Below, one piece after another: positions 1 to 7,936 of a DNA stretch of 64,000 nt. Where the stretch lies: NCBI RefSeq assembly GCF_042680885.1, contig NZ_JBHUEO010000004.1, positions 62,001 to 126,000 on the forward strand, in the 5' to 3' direction. The notes under the pieces were generated by a model. That model ran no database searches. It saw only the letters and a program-made list of their open reading frames with translations, and was not told where the DNA came from. This stretch comes from Siminovitchia sediminis. GTDB lineage: Bacteria; Bacillota; Bacilli; Bacillales; Bacillaceae_C. A program made the translations under genes and the position numbers. The first letter of the stretch is position 1; each line of letters opens with the position of its first letter.

Positions 1-1080
1 AATCAACCGGTGGACGCGCTCATTTTTTAGATTTTCGTCAATTTGATCTTTCATCCTGGCCGCTGGAGTTCCTGTTCTCATGGAATAAGGAAAAACGTGA
101 AGTTCAGAAAAACGATGTTCTTTAACAAAGTTATATGTTTCCATGAACTCCTCTTCGGTTTCGCCCGGGAATCCTACAATTACGTCCGATGTAATCGCCA
201 AGCCGGGCAGTGCTTTTTTCAGCTTTTCAAGACGTTCTGCAAAAAATTCCATTGTATATTTGCGGCGCATTCTTTTCAGGACCGTGTTGGAACCCGATTG
301 TAGCGGGATGTGCAAATGTCTCACGACAAGCCTGGACTTGTCAATGACGTCAATTACTTCATCCGTCAGCTGGCTGGCTTCTATTGAGGAAATCCGAACT
401 CTCTTGAGCCCTTTCACTTGCGCTTCTAAATCTCTGAGCAATGCTGCCAGATTGTAATCTTTCATGTCTTCTCCATAGCCGCCCGTATGAATGCCGGTCA
501 AAACAATTTCTTTATAACCTGCATCCACAAGCTGCTGTGCCTGACGGATGACTTCTTTGGGATCCCTTGAGCGCATCAATCCGCGAGCCCAGGGGATGAT
601 GCAGAACGTACAGAAGTTATTGCAGCCTTCCTGAATTTTAAGGGAGGCACGTGTGCGGTCAGTGAAAGCAGGAACATCCAATTCTTCATAGACGCGGTTT
701 TTCATGATATTTCCCACGCCGTTGATCGGCTGGCGTTCTTTTTTGTACTGCTCAATATAATCAAGCATTTTTACCCTGTCCTGGGTTCCTACTACAACAT
801 CTACCCCTGGAATAGCCATAATTTCGCCGGGTGAGGTTTGGGCATAACAGCCCGTTACACAAATAACGGCATCCGGATTTTTCCGAATGGCCCGGCGGAT
901 CACCTGACGGCTTTTTTTGTCCCCGGTATTTGTGACAGTACAAGTATTGATGACATAGACATCAGCGGTATTTTCAAAATCAACCCGCTCATATCCATTG
1001 TTTTTAAACAGTTGCCAGATGGCTTCTGTTTCATAGTGATTCACTTTACATCCTAATGTATGAAATGCCACAGAAGACAT
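1..1080 (-). CDS. mtaB: MtaB, tRNA t6A37 methylthiotransferase (partial, 3' end outside window)
   Basis: Radical-SAM methylthiotransferase that converts t6A37 to ms2t6A37 in ANN-decoding tRNAs. The visible 360 residues begin SSVAFHTLGCKVNHYETEA, the N-terminal UPF0004 domain with its Fe-S cysteines (GCKVN, NTCTVT, VTGCYA). The radical-SAM CX3CX2C signature CNNFCTFC follows at about residues 150-157, then the ITSDVIVGFPGETEEEF motif near residue 320. The C-terminal TRAM part is lost at the left edge. The ATG at 1080 is preceded by GAGGTGATTA, which overlaps the rsmE stop only 4 bases upstream, so the two genes are probably co-transcribed. MtaB rather than MiaB is supported by the GIHTGGYGEDM segment and by the Bacillus gene order yqeV-yqeU-prmA-dnaJ. 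Confidence 0.93.
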   Translation of the reverse strand, partial: MSSVAFHTLGCKVNHYETEAIWQLFKNNGYERVDFENTADVYVINTCTVTNTGDKKSRQVIRRAIRKNPDAVICVTGCYAQTSPGEIMAIPGVDVVVGTQDRVKMLDYIEQYKKERQPINGVGNIMKNRVYEELDVPAFTDRTRASLKIQEGCNNFCTFCIIPWARGLMRSRDPKEVIRQAQQLVDAGYKEIVLTGIHTGGYGEDMKDYNLAALLRDLEAQVKGLKRVRISSIEASQLTDEVIDVIDKSRLVVRHLHIPLQSGSNTVLKRMRRKYTMEFFAERLEKLKKALPGLAITSDVIVGFPGETEEEFMETYNFVKEHRFSELHVFPYSMRTGTPAARMKDQIDENLKNERVHRLI

Positions 1081-1084
1081 TTAA

Positions 1085-1837
1085 TCACCTCATTAATTCA
1101 AAATGATAAGAAACAGCGGATAATGCAAATAATGGTGCAGTTTCTGTTCTAAGTATTCTGGGGCCCAGGCCGATCAATCGAAAATGATGATCCTGCAGTT
1201 GGGCAATTTCTTCTTCTGACAATCCGCCTTCAGGACCAAATACGATCAATATATGTTCCCCGTGGCTGGCGGATGAGAGCATCTCGGCCAAGCCGCTTGT
1301 TTCCCCCTGTTTAGCGGACTCCTCATAAGCAGCAGCTTTATGTGTAAAAAGATGGCTCATATCCAGCAGCTGTCGGAAGGATACAGGCGGCATAACTTCA
1401 GGAACTTTTTGCCGATGGGACTGCTCAGCCGCTTCTTTAGCTATCTTTTTCCATCTTTCCAGCTTTTTTGAGCTCTTTTTCTTATCCCATTTTACAATGG
1501 AGCGGACAGCAATAAAAGGGACAAATTGTGACGCACCAAGTTCGGTCCCTTTTTGAATGATCCATTCCCATTTATCCCCTTTGGGCAGCCCGCTCGCAAT
1601 TGTTATTTGAACTGGGAGCTCTTTGACAAACTCTTCCCATTCCTTAATCTGTACTATTGCGGAGGAGTTATCTATCTGTTCAATCACTGCTATTCCGGCT
1701 TCACCGCTTGAAAAAACAACAATCAGGGAATCGCCCGGCTTCATTCTCATCACTCGGCTGATGTGATGAAAATCTTCTCCCGCAATTTCCACAGTTTGCT
1801 GGCCTTGATAATGGTCATCAATAAAATACCGTTGCAT
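1085..1837 (-). CDS. rsmE: RsmE, 16S rRNA (uracil1498-N3)-methyltransferase
   Basis: Methylates N3 of U1498 in 16S rRNA within the assembled 30S subunit, using SAM. The protein is 250 residues, normal for the family, with an N-terminal PUA-like part (residues about 1-70) and a C-terminal SPOUT/trefoil-knot domain. Knot motifs are visible: FGPEGGLSEEE near residue 200 and LGPRILRTETAPL near 225, both SAM-binding loops. It starts at ATG 1837, ten bases after prmA, and runs into mtaB with a 4-base gap, so it sits inside the prmA-rsmE-mtaB part of the long heat-shock operon as in B. subtilis (yqeU). No anomalies were seen. Confidence 0.95.
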   Translation of the reverse strand: MQRYFIDDHYQGQQTVEIAGEDFHHISRVMRMKPGDSLIVVFSSGEAGIAVIEQIDNSSAIVQIKEWEEFVKELPVQITIASGLPKGDKWEWIIQKGTELGASQFVPFIAVRSIVKWDKKKSSKKLERWKKIAKEAAEQSHRQKVPEVMPPVSFRQLLDMSHLFTHKAAAYEESAKQGETSGLAEMLSSASHGEHILIVFGPEGGLSEEEIAQLQDHHFRLIGLGPRILRTETAPLFALSAVSYHFELMR

Positions 1838-1847
1838 CCTTCCACCT

Positions 1848-2786
1848 CTAATTCTTACGCCTGGAAATCAGTGCAACCCAGTCACTGATTCGGATCATTT
1901 CTTCAACCCGGAATCCTGCCTGCTGAAGAGCCTTCTTTACTTCATCCGCTTTTTTCTCAATAATGCCGGATGTAATAAAAAACCCGTTCTTTTTAACAAC
2001 GTTAGAGGCATCCCCAGAAAAAGAAATAATCACTTCAGCCAATATATTGGCTACGACGACATCTGCTTTGGTTGTAATTCCTTGAAGTAAATCATTTTGT
2101 TCAACTGTAATGACATCATCGGCCTGATTTAAAGAGATATTTTGCCTGGCTGCTTCCACGGCCACGCTGTCTAAGTCGAGGGCTTTAACACTTTTGGCCC
2201 CAAGAAGAGCAGCTGCAATGCTCAGCACACCAGATCCGGTACCGACATCAATGACCGTATCACCCGGCCTGACTGTCTTTTCAAGAGCCTGGATACACAT
2301 CACCGTTGTCGGATGAGTTCCAGTCCCAAAGGCCATGCCGGGGTCCAATTCAATCACCAGTTCATTTTCGGCCGGATGGTATTCCTCCCATGTCGGAACG
2401 ACGGTAAACCGTTCGGATATCTTCACGGGATGATAGTATTTTTTCCATGCAGTCGCCCAGTCTTCCTCTTTGACATCTGTTATAGTGATTTGTGCCTTCC
2501 CAATATCTATTTGAAAATCCGCCAATTGTTTTATTTTTTCTTGTATGGAAGCTAAGGTTTCCATGAGACCATTTGTCTCCGGCAAATAGGCTTTGATCAC
2601 AACTCCCTCTTCAGGAAAGTCGTTCGGGTCCAGTTCATAGATTTCGCCAAATGGATGGTCTCTATCACGCAAAAAATCTGCCCTGTCTTCAATAGCCAAG
2701 CCGCCTACTTTTGCTTCATGCAAAATAAAACTGATGGGTTCAACTGCTTCATTTGTGGTAAGAATGCTCATTTCCTTCCAGTTCAT
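1848..2786 (-). CDS. prmA: PrmA, ribosomal protein L11 methyltransferase
   Basis: SAM-dependent enzyme that trimethylates ribosomal protein L11. The 312-residue product has the usual N-terminal substrate-recognition domain and a class I methyltransferase fold: the family motif ELDPGMAFGTGTHPTT (about 147-162), the SAM loop DVGTGSGVLSIAA (about 180-192), and VVANILAEVI carrying the N-x-L catalytic-site segment near 245. ATG at 2786 follows dnaJ by 18 bases. Its place directly behind dnaJ and before rsmE is the conserved Bacillus order of the seven-gene dnaK operon. Confidence 0.95.
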   Translation of the reverse strand: MNWKEMSILTTNEAVEPISFILHEAKVGGLAIEDRADFLRDRDHPFGEIYELDPNDFPEEGVVIKAYLPETNGLMETLASIQEKIKQLADFQIDIGKAQITITDVKEEDWATAWKKYYHPVKISERFTVVPTWEEYHPAENELVIELDPGMAFGTGTHPTTVMCIQALEKTVRPGDTVIDVGTGSGVLSIAAALLGAKSVKALDLDSVAVEAARQNISLNQADDVITVEQNDLLQGITTKADVVVANILAEVIISFSGDASNVVKKNGFFITSGIIEKKADEVKKALQQAGFRVEEMIRISDWVALISRRKN

Positions 2787-2804
2787 TCGCCGGCTCCCTT
2801 TGAT

Positions 2805-3926
2805 TTATTCCCCTTTAAAAGCACGCTTCATTTTTCCAAAAAAACTTTCATTCTGTTCGTCCGGTACATTTCCGCTGATTTCTGCAAATTCCCGCAATAG
2901 TTCTTTTTGCCGGTCATTCAGCTTTGTCGGGGTGACAATTTTAACGATAACATGCTGGTCTCCTTTTCCAAAACCTCGAACATTTTGGACCCCTTTTTCC
3001 CGAAGCCTGAAACGAGTGCCTGTTTGAGTACCCGCAGGAACTTTTAATTTTACCTTTCCATAGAGAGTAGGCACTTCTATTTCATCTCCAAGGGCTGCCT
3101 GAACAAAGGTGATAGGCATTTCGCAATATATATCATCCCCATCCCTTTCAAAGAATTCATGCGGCCTGACGTGAAAAACAATAAAAAGATCTCCGGGAGG
3201 CCCCCCGTTCACACCTGGCTCTCCTTGCCCGGCAACTCGCATTTGCTGGTTGTCATCAATTCCTTTCGGAATCTTGACATTAATTTTTTTCCGATTCTTT
3301 ACTTTCCCGTCCCCATAGCAAGTTGGGCATTTTTCTTTAATGATTTTCCCTGTTCCTTGACAATGGTTACAGATTCTTCGGTTAACGATTCTTCCAAAGG
3401 GTGTTTCCTGTTCTATATTCAACTGGCCTGACCCATGACAGTGGCTGCACGTCTCGGGAGTTGTCCCTGGCTTTGCCCCAGAGCCTCTGCAAGTGTCACA
3501 AGTTTCTTCTCTCGGAATTTCAATGACGGTTTCCTTGCCAAATATGGCTTCTTCAAAAGTCAATGACATCGTATATTGTAAATCAGCCCCTTGTCGCGGA
3601 GCATTCGGATCCCTTCTGCCGCCTCCAAAAAAAGTGCTGAAAATATCTTCAAATCCCCCGAAACCGCCGAAATCAGAACCTCCGCCGAAACCGCCAAATC
3701 CGCCCTGCGGACCTTCATGGCCAAATTGATCATATTGGGCTCTTTTTTGATCGTCACTTAATACTTCATAGGCTTCGCTGATTTCTTTAAACTTCTCGTC
3801 TGCTCCGGGTTCTTTATTAATATCCGGGTGATACTTTTTTGAAAGACGCCTGTACGCTTTTTTTATCTCATCCTTTGAGGCATCTTCCGATACGCCAAGT
3901 ACTTCATAATAATCCCTTTTGCTCAT
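2805..3926 (-). CDS. dnaJ: DnaJ (Hsp40) co-chaperone
   Basis: Stimulates DnaK ATPase and delivers unfolded clients. All type I domains are present in 373 residues: J domain with the HPD motif (YHPDINKEPG, about 32), a Gly/Phe-rich linker (about 75-110), four CxxCxGxG zinc repeats (CDTCRGSG, CSHCHGSG, CNHCQGTG, CPTCYGDG, about 143-210), then the C-terminal substrate-binding domain. The ATG at 3926 is preceded by GGGAGTGTGGGAGC. A strong hairpin lies between it and dnaK, so dnaJ may be expressed at a lower level than dnaK or partly from its own promoter. Confidence 0.97.
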   Translation of the reverse strand: MSKRDYYEVLGVSEDASKDEIKKAYRRLSKKYHPDINKEPGADEKFKEISEAYEVLSDDQKRAQYDQFGHEGPQGGFGGFGGGSDFGGFGGFEDIFSTFFGGGRRDPNAPRQGADLQYTMSLTFEEAIFGKETVIEIPREETCDTCRGSGAKPGTTPETCSHCHGSGQLNIEQETPFGRIVNRRICNHCQGTGKIIKEKCPTCYGDGKVKNRKKINVKIPKGIDDNQQMRVAGQGEPGVNGGPPGDLFIVFHVRPHEFFERDGDDIYCEMPITFVQAALGDEIEVPTLYGKVKLKVPAGTQTGTRFRLREKGVQNVRGFGKGDQHVIVKIVTPTKLNDRQKELLREFAEISGNVPDEQNESFFGKMKRAFKGE

Positions 3927-4020
3927 GCTCCCACACTCCCGAATCTTTTCACATAACGTTCATTTTATCATACTCAATGCCATCATTAAAAGAAGAATAC
4001 CGATATTTCCAGACTCATGA

Positions 4021-4056
4021 ATAAAGTCAAAGCCCGAAATCGGGCTTTGACTTTAT
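4021..4056 (-). terminator. Strong hairpin between dnaK and dnaJ
   Basis: A perfect 16-bp inverted repeat (ATAAAGTCAAAGCCCG and its complement) with a 4-base loop sits 16 bases after the dnaK stop. On the minus strand the distal arm ends GACTTTATT, only a modest U-run. It looks like an attenuating or partial terminator, or a 3' mRNA-stabilising structure separating dnaK from dnaJ, rather than a full stop. Operon reading through it is inferred from conserved gene order. Confidence 0.7.
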
Positions 4057-4071
4057 TGCTGGAAAGTGTGA

Positions 4072-5913
4072 TTACTTGGAACCTTTGTCGTCATTGACTT
4101 CCTCATATTCTGCATCAACAACATTATCATCTGCGCCTGCTGTACTGCTGTCTCCAGCTCCTTGTTGAGCTTGAGCCTGTTTAGCAGCTTCTTCATAAAG
4201 TTTAACGGAGAGGTTTTGTACGATCTCCTGCAAGGCATCTTTCTTCGTACGGATTTCGTCAATGTCATCTTTTTCTACTGCAGCCTTCAGCGCATCTTTT
4301 GCTTCTTCTGCTTGTTTGACCTCTGACTCATCCACTTTGCCTTCAAGTTCTTTTAGCGTTTTTTCTGTTGTAAAAATCAACTGGTCCGCTTCGTTTTTAA
4401 GCTCGACTTCCTCTTGGCGCTTCTTGTCTTTTTCCGCATTTTCCTCAGCTTCTTTGATCATGCGCTCCACTTCTTCTTCAGAAAGGCCAGAGGAAGATTT
4501 AATTGTGATATTTTGCTCTTTCCCGGTTCCCAGGTCTTTTGCGCTGACGTTGACGATCCCGTTTTTATCAATGTCAAACTTTACTTCAATTTGCGGTACG
4601 CCGCGCGGAGCAGGTGGAATATCAGTCAGTTGAAAACGCCCAAGAGTTTTATTGTCTGCTGCCATTGGACGTTCACCCTGCAGTACATGAATGTCTACCG
4701 CCGTCTGGTTATCGGCTGCAGTAGAGAATACCTGCTGTTTGGAAGTAGGGATCGTAGTATTTCTCTCAATCAGTTTTGTAAAGACGCCGCCCATAGTCTC
4801 GATTCCAAGGGAAAGAGGAGTAACATCGAGCAGAACAACATCTTTAACGTCTCCGGAAAGCACTCCACCCTGGATGGCAGCACCCATAGCAACCACTTCA
4901 TCAGGGTTTACGCCTTTATGAGGGTCTTTGCCGGTTTCCTTTCGGATCGCTTCCTGTACAGCCGGAATACGTGTTGATCCCCCGACAAGGATCACTTTGT
5001 CTATTTCAGATGCCGTAATGCCAGAATCCTTAATCGCCTGACGGGTAGGGCCCATTGTTTTTTCCACGAGATGAGAAGACATTTCTTCAAATTTTGCCCT
5101 GGTTAATGTAATTTCAAGGTGAAGCGGCCCAGCCTCACCCGCCGTAATAAACGGGAGGGAAATTTGCGTCTGAGCTACGCCCGACAGATCTTTCTTCGCT
5201 TTTTCCGCTGCATCTTTTAACCTTTGCAGAGCCATTTTATCTTGTGACAGGTCAATACCATGTTCTTTCTTAAATTCTTCCACAAGATAGTCAATAATGA
5301 CCTGGTCAAAATCGTCTCCACCCAACTGGTTGTCACCGGCTGTGGCCAATACTTCAAACACACCGTCGCCAAGTTCAAGAATAGAGACATCAAACGTACC
5401 GCCGCCAAGGTCATAGACTAAAATCGTCTGGTCTTCATCCGTTTTTTCAAGTCCATAGGCAAGAGCAGCCGCTGTGGGTTCGTTAATGATCCGCTCTACC
5501 TCAAGCCCGGCAATTTTCCCGGCATCCTTCGTAGCCTGGCGCTGCGAGTCATTGAAATAAGCAGGAACCGTAATAACGGCTTTATCTACTTTTTCTCCCA
5601 GGTAATCCTCCGCATAAGATTTCAGATATTGAAGAATCATGGCAGATAATTCCTGTGGTGTATATTCCTTGCCTTCTATGTCCTCTTTAAAGTCAGAACC
5701 CATGTGGCGTTTAATGGATATCACTGTATGAGGGTTCGTTATCGCTTGGCGTTTAGCTACTTCCCCTACTTGAATTTCCCCATTTTTAAAAGCTATGACA
5801 GAAGGCGACGTGCGGTTGCCTTCTGGGTTTGGAATGACTTTGGGCTCACCGCCTTCGAGCACTGCGACACATGAGTTCGTCGTACCCAAGTCTATACCGA
5901 TGATCTTGCTCAT
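4072..5913 (-). CDS. dnaK: DnaK (Hsp70) chaperone
   Basis: Cytosolic ATP-dependent chaperone. The 613-residue protein starts SKIIGIDLGTTNSCVAV with the phosphate-1 loop, and carries VYDLGGGTFDVSILE (about 170) and the second phosphate loop ILVGGSTRIPAVQ (about 310). The linker VVLLDVTPLSLGIET (about 360) leads into the substrate-binding domain and an alpha-helical lid ending in an EEV-like acidic tail. Translation could be read from a TTG further upstream (5934), but the ATG at 5913 has an excellent TAAGGAGGTT 7 bases away, and family members start with MSKIIGIDLG. It follows grpE by 33 bases and is under HrcA/CIRCE control. Confidence 0.98.
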   Translation of the reverse strand: MSKIIGIDLGTTNSCVAVLEGGEPKVIPNPEGNRTSPSVIAFKNGEIQVGEVAKRQAITNPHTVISIKRHMGSDFKEDIEGKEYTPQELSAMILQYLKSYAEDYLGEKVDKAVITVPAYFNDSQRQATKDAGKIAGLEVERIINEPTAAALAYGLEKTDEDQTILVYDLGGGTFDVSILELGDGVFEVLATAGDNQLGGDDFDQVIIDYLVEEFKKEHGIDLSQDKMALQRLKDAAEKAKKDLSGVAQTQISLPFITAGEAGPLHLEITLTRAKFEEMSSHLVEKTMGPTRQAIKDSGITASEIDKVILVGGSTRIPAVQEAIRKETGKDPHKGVNPDEVVAMGAAIQGGVLSGDVKDVVLLDVTPLSLGIETMGGVFTKLIERNTTIPTSKQQVFSTAADNQTAVDIHVLQGERPMAADNKTLGRFQLTDIPPAPRGVPQIEVKFDIDKNGIVNVSAKDLGTGKEQNITIKSSSGLSEEEVERMIKEAEENAEKDKKRQEEVELKNEADQLIFTTEKTLKELEGKVDESEVKQAEEAKDALKAAVEKDDIDEIRTKKDALQEIVQNLSVKLYEEAAKQAQAQQGAGDSSTAGADDNVVDAEYEEVNDDKGSK

Positions 5914-5946
5914 GTCAGATAACCTCCTTAACAATATGTAAAAGCA

Positions 5947-6555
5947 CTATTTACTTACTTTAACCATAGATGGCCGGATCACCCGATCCTTCAAGAGATA
6001 CCCTTTTTGGAATTCTTCCAAAACGATATTCTCTTCTGTACCTTCTTCTTCCGCCTGCATGACAGCCTGATGGAGGTTAGGATCAAATTCCTTACCTACA
6101 GCATCAATTTGCTTGGCTCCTTCCGTCTGCAGGGCATCAATAATGCTCCGGTAGACCATTCCGACACCGTCAAGCAAAGCTTTCGTCTGTTCGTTGTCAG
6201 GTTCAATCTGCATAGCTCTTTCAAAATTGTCAAGAGCTGGAAGAAGGTTCGTGATCAACTCTTGCGCTCTATATTTCTCAGCCGCTTCCTGGTCAAGTTT
6301 GGCCCGGCGGCGAGAATTGTCAAAATCGGCAAGCAGACGTAAGTAACGATTCTCTTTTTCCTCAAGCTGACCCTCGAGTTCTTTTATTTTGGCTTTCAAC
6401 TCATTATCCTGATCTGTCCCCTGTTCAGAATCAGCCGGGATCTTCTCGGCTCGAACGTCTTCCTGTCCGCTTGGATTTTCATTTATTTTGTTATCTGCAT
6501 ATTCCTCCTGATTCAGCTCTTCGGGCTGTACAGTTTCTTTAGATTCTTCCTGCAT
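5947..6555 (-). CDS. grpE: GrpE nucleotide-exchange factor
   Basis: Releases ADP from DnaK. The 202-residue product has an acidic, low-complexity N-terminal tail (residues 1-55), a long coiled-coil (about 55-95, KAKIKELEGQLEEKENRYLRL), then the family core DNFERAMQ and the C-terminal beta domain with FDPNLHQAVMQAEEEG and GYLLKDRVIRPSMV. The ATG at 6555 has TAAGGAGGTGAAG upstream. The 238-base gap separating it from hrcA is unusual for this operon and holds a repeat element and a hairpin (described separately). Confidence 0.97.
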   Translation of the reverse strand: MQEESKETVQPEELNQEEYADNKINENPSGQEDVRAEKIPADSEQGTDQDNELKAKIKELEGQLEEKENRYLRLLADFDNSRRRAKLDQEAAEKYRAQELITNLLPALDNFERAMQIEPDNEQTKALLDGVGMVYRSIIDALQTEGAKQIDAVGKEFDPNLHQAVMQAEEEGTEENIVLEEFQKGYLLKDRVIRPSMVKVSK

Positions 6556-6573
6556 GTCTTCACCTCCTTAAAA

Positions 6574-6733
6574 GAAAAGCGTAGGCGCCTTGCCCAGCCC
6601 CGACAAGCATAAGATAAACGCAGAAGAAGGCGGTCTTTGCCTTCAGCTGTGATTGGCTTATGACCTCGAGGGGCTAGGCGCCGAAGCTGGACAAGCGAAA
6701 AGCGTAGGCGCCTTGCCCGGTCCTGAACAAGCA
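6574..6733. repeat. Palindromic intergenic repeat with two direct copies
   Basis: A 36-base unit beginning GAAAAGCGTAGGCGCCTTGC occurs at 6574-6609 and again at 6697-6733, 123 bases apart, with only a few differences near the 3' end. Between them, at 6666-6695, GAGGGGCTAGGCGCC appears in inverted orientation (complement GGCGCCTAGCCCC), so the whole block can fold back on itself. No reading frame with a ribosome site crosses it. It resembles short palindromic or MITE-like intergenic elements; the family was not identified and no other clear copy was seen in this window. It lies in the transcribed spacer between hrcA and grpE. Confidence 0.8.
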
Positions 6734-6753
6734 ATCTTATATCCAAAAAGAAG

Positions 6754-6777
6754 GGAAATTAGCATACGCTAATTTCC
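6754..6777 (-). terminator. Hairpin downstream of hrcA (attenuator or mRNA-processing site)
   Basis: A perfect 10-bp stem, GGAAATTAGC and its complement, with loop GTAT on the minus strand, lies 17 bases after the hrcA stop and is followed by CTTCTTTTT. It could act as a partial terminator. From B. subtilis work I recall that the long hrcA transcript is processed between hrcA and grpE, and this structure is in the corresponding place. Its function here is inferred. Confidence 0.65.
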
Positions 6778-6793
6778 ATTCCCGGATTGTGGT

Positions 6794-7828
6794 TTACTGT
6801 TCATTAAACATGTTTGTTAATGCCTGGCTCATATCCTTGCTCAGTACATCCAGCAGGCTGATCACCCTGGAGTACTCCATGCGTGTTGGACCTAAAATAG
6901 CTATGGTCCCAACCGGCTCTTTTGCGATAGAGTAAGTAGCCGTAATCAGGCTGCAGTCTTCTATCGCCATGTTCTTGTTTTCTTTGCCTATCGAGACATG
7001 AATGCCATTTGGTGTATGTTTAAAGAGTTCGTAAAACCCGTCTTTCTTTTCAATCATATCCAGCAATGATCTGATTTTATGAATATTGTTGAACTCAGGC
7101 TGATTCAGCATATTGGTCTTTCCGCCGAAGAAAATTTTTTCATTTCCCGGCATATCAATGGCCTGTAAAAGGGATTGCAGCAGCCGATCGTATTCATTTA
7201 TATTTCGCTTGAGCAATTCTGCAACCTCAAACTCAATCTTGTCCCTTAACTCTGATATCGGAACTCCTGTTAATTTGTCATTTAACCAATTGACCAGTTT
7301 CTCTATATTTCCCGATGTATAATTGTCCGGCAATGAAAAAATTTTATTTTCAACATGACCGGTATCTGTAATAATGACAGCAACCGCTTTGTCTCCGGTA
7401 AGCGGTACAATCTGCAGCTGCTTCAGCTTGTTTTCCTTGACAGCGGGTCCCAGGAGAATTGCCGTGTAGTTCGTCAGCTCGGACAGAACACTGGCAGACC
7501 TTTGGACTACGTCTTCAAGTTCATAAATTTTCTCTGCAAAAATGGATCGTATGATTTGTCTTTCATGGGCACGCAGCATTTCCGGTGCCAGCAGGTGGTC
7601 CACGTAATATCTGTACCCCTTTTCGGACGGGATACGTCCGGACGAAGTATGGGTTTTTTCAATATATCCATGTTCTTCCAAATCCGCCATTTCATTACGG
7701 ATGGTTGCAGAGCTAAGATTTATTTCAGCTTTTTTTGATAATTTTCCCGAGCCGATGGGTTGGGCATATCTGATAAAATCATCAATGATAGCTTGTAATA
7801 TGAGTAGTTGACGATCTGTCAGCACCAT
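6794..7828 (-). CDS. hrcA: HrcA heat-inducible repressor
   Basis: Repressor that binds the CIRCE element and depends on GroEL for activity. The 344-residue protein begins with a winged helix-turn-helix (LTDRQLLILQAIIDDFIRYAQPIGS; LSSATIRNEMADLEEHGYIEKTHTSSGRIPS, about 5-65), followed by the GAF-like dimerisation region and the conserved segment IAILGPTRMEYSRVISLLDVLS at about 312-333. The ATG at 7828 is only 12 bases from a perfect CIRCE, so the gene is autoregulated. It is the first gene of the hrcA-grpE-dnaK-dnaJ-prmA-rsmE-mtaB series. Confidence 0.97.
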   Translation of the reverse strand: MVLTDRQLLILQAIIDDFIRYAQPIGSGKLSKKAEINLSSATIRNEMADLEEHGYIEKTHTSSGRIPSEKGYRYYVDHLLAPEMLRAHERQIIRSIFAEKIYELEDVVQRSASVLSELTNYTAILLGPAVKENKLKQLQIVPLTGDKAVAVIITDTGHVENKIFSLPDNYTSGNIEKLVNWLNDKLTGVPISELRDKIEFEVAELLKRNINEYDRLLQSLLQAIDMPGNEKIFFGGKTNMLNQPEFNNIHKIRSLLDMIEKKDGFYELFKHTPNGIHVSIGKENKNMAIEDCSLITATYSIAKEPVGTIAILGPTRMEYSRVISLLDVLSKDMSQALTNMFNEQ

Positions 7829-7840
7829 TCATCACCTCTT

Positions 7841-7867
7841 TTAGCACTCTATGATCATGAGTGCTAA
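7841..7867 (-). promoter_or_regulatory. CIRCE operator
   Basis: TTAGCACTC, nine bases, GAGTGCTAA: both arms match the CIRCE consensus perfectly. It lies between the -10 region and the hrcA start codon, in the 5' untranslated part, where HrcA blocks transcription. Only one copy was found in the window, consistent with a single control point for the whole operon. Confidence 0.98.
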
Positions 7868-7878
7868 ATCTACTTTAT

Positions 7879-7907
7879 AAAGTAACAAAATGACCCAATG
7901 ATGTCAA
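7879..7907 (-). promoter_or_regulatory. Sigma-A type promoter of the hrcA operon
   Basis: On the minus strand TTGACA (7902-7907) and TACTTT (7879-7884) are separated by 17 bases. The -35 is perfect and the -10 is weak (3 of 6), a plausible arrangement for a strongly repressed heat-shock promoter directly upstream of CIRCE. Confidence 0.7.
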
Positions 7908-7936
7908 CGAATTTATATACCTTTACCGATAAAGCT

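Noticed and set aside
4262..4977. Long plus-strand reading frames opposite dnaK
   Set aside because: They mirror the third-codon pattern of dnaK, have no ribosome site and encode Ser/Phe-rich non-family sequence.
6513..6746. Minus-strand 77-codon frame across the hrcA-grpE spacer
   Set aside because: It is made mostly of the palindromic repeat, ends inside grpE and has no ribosome site.
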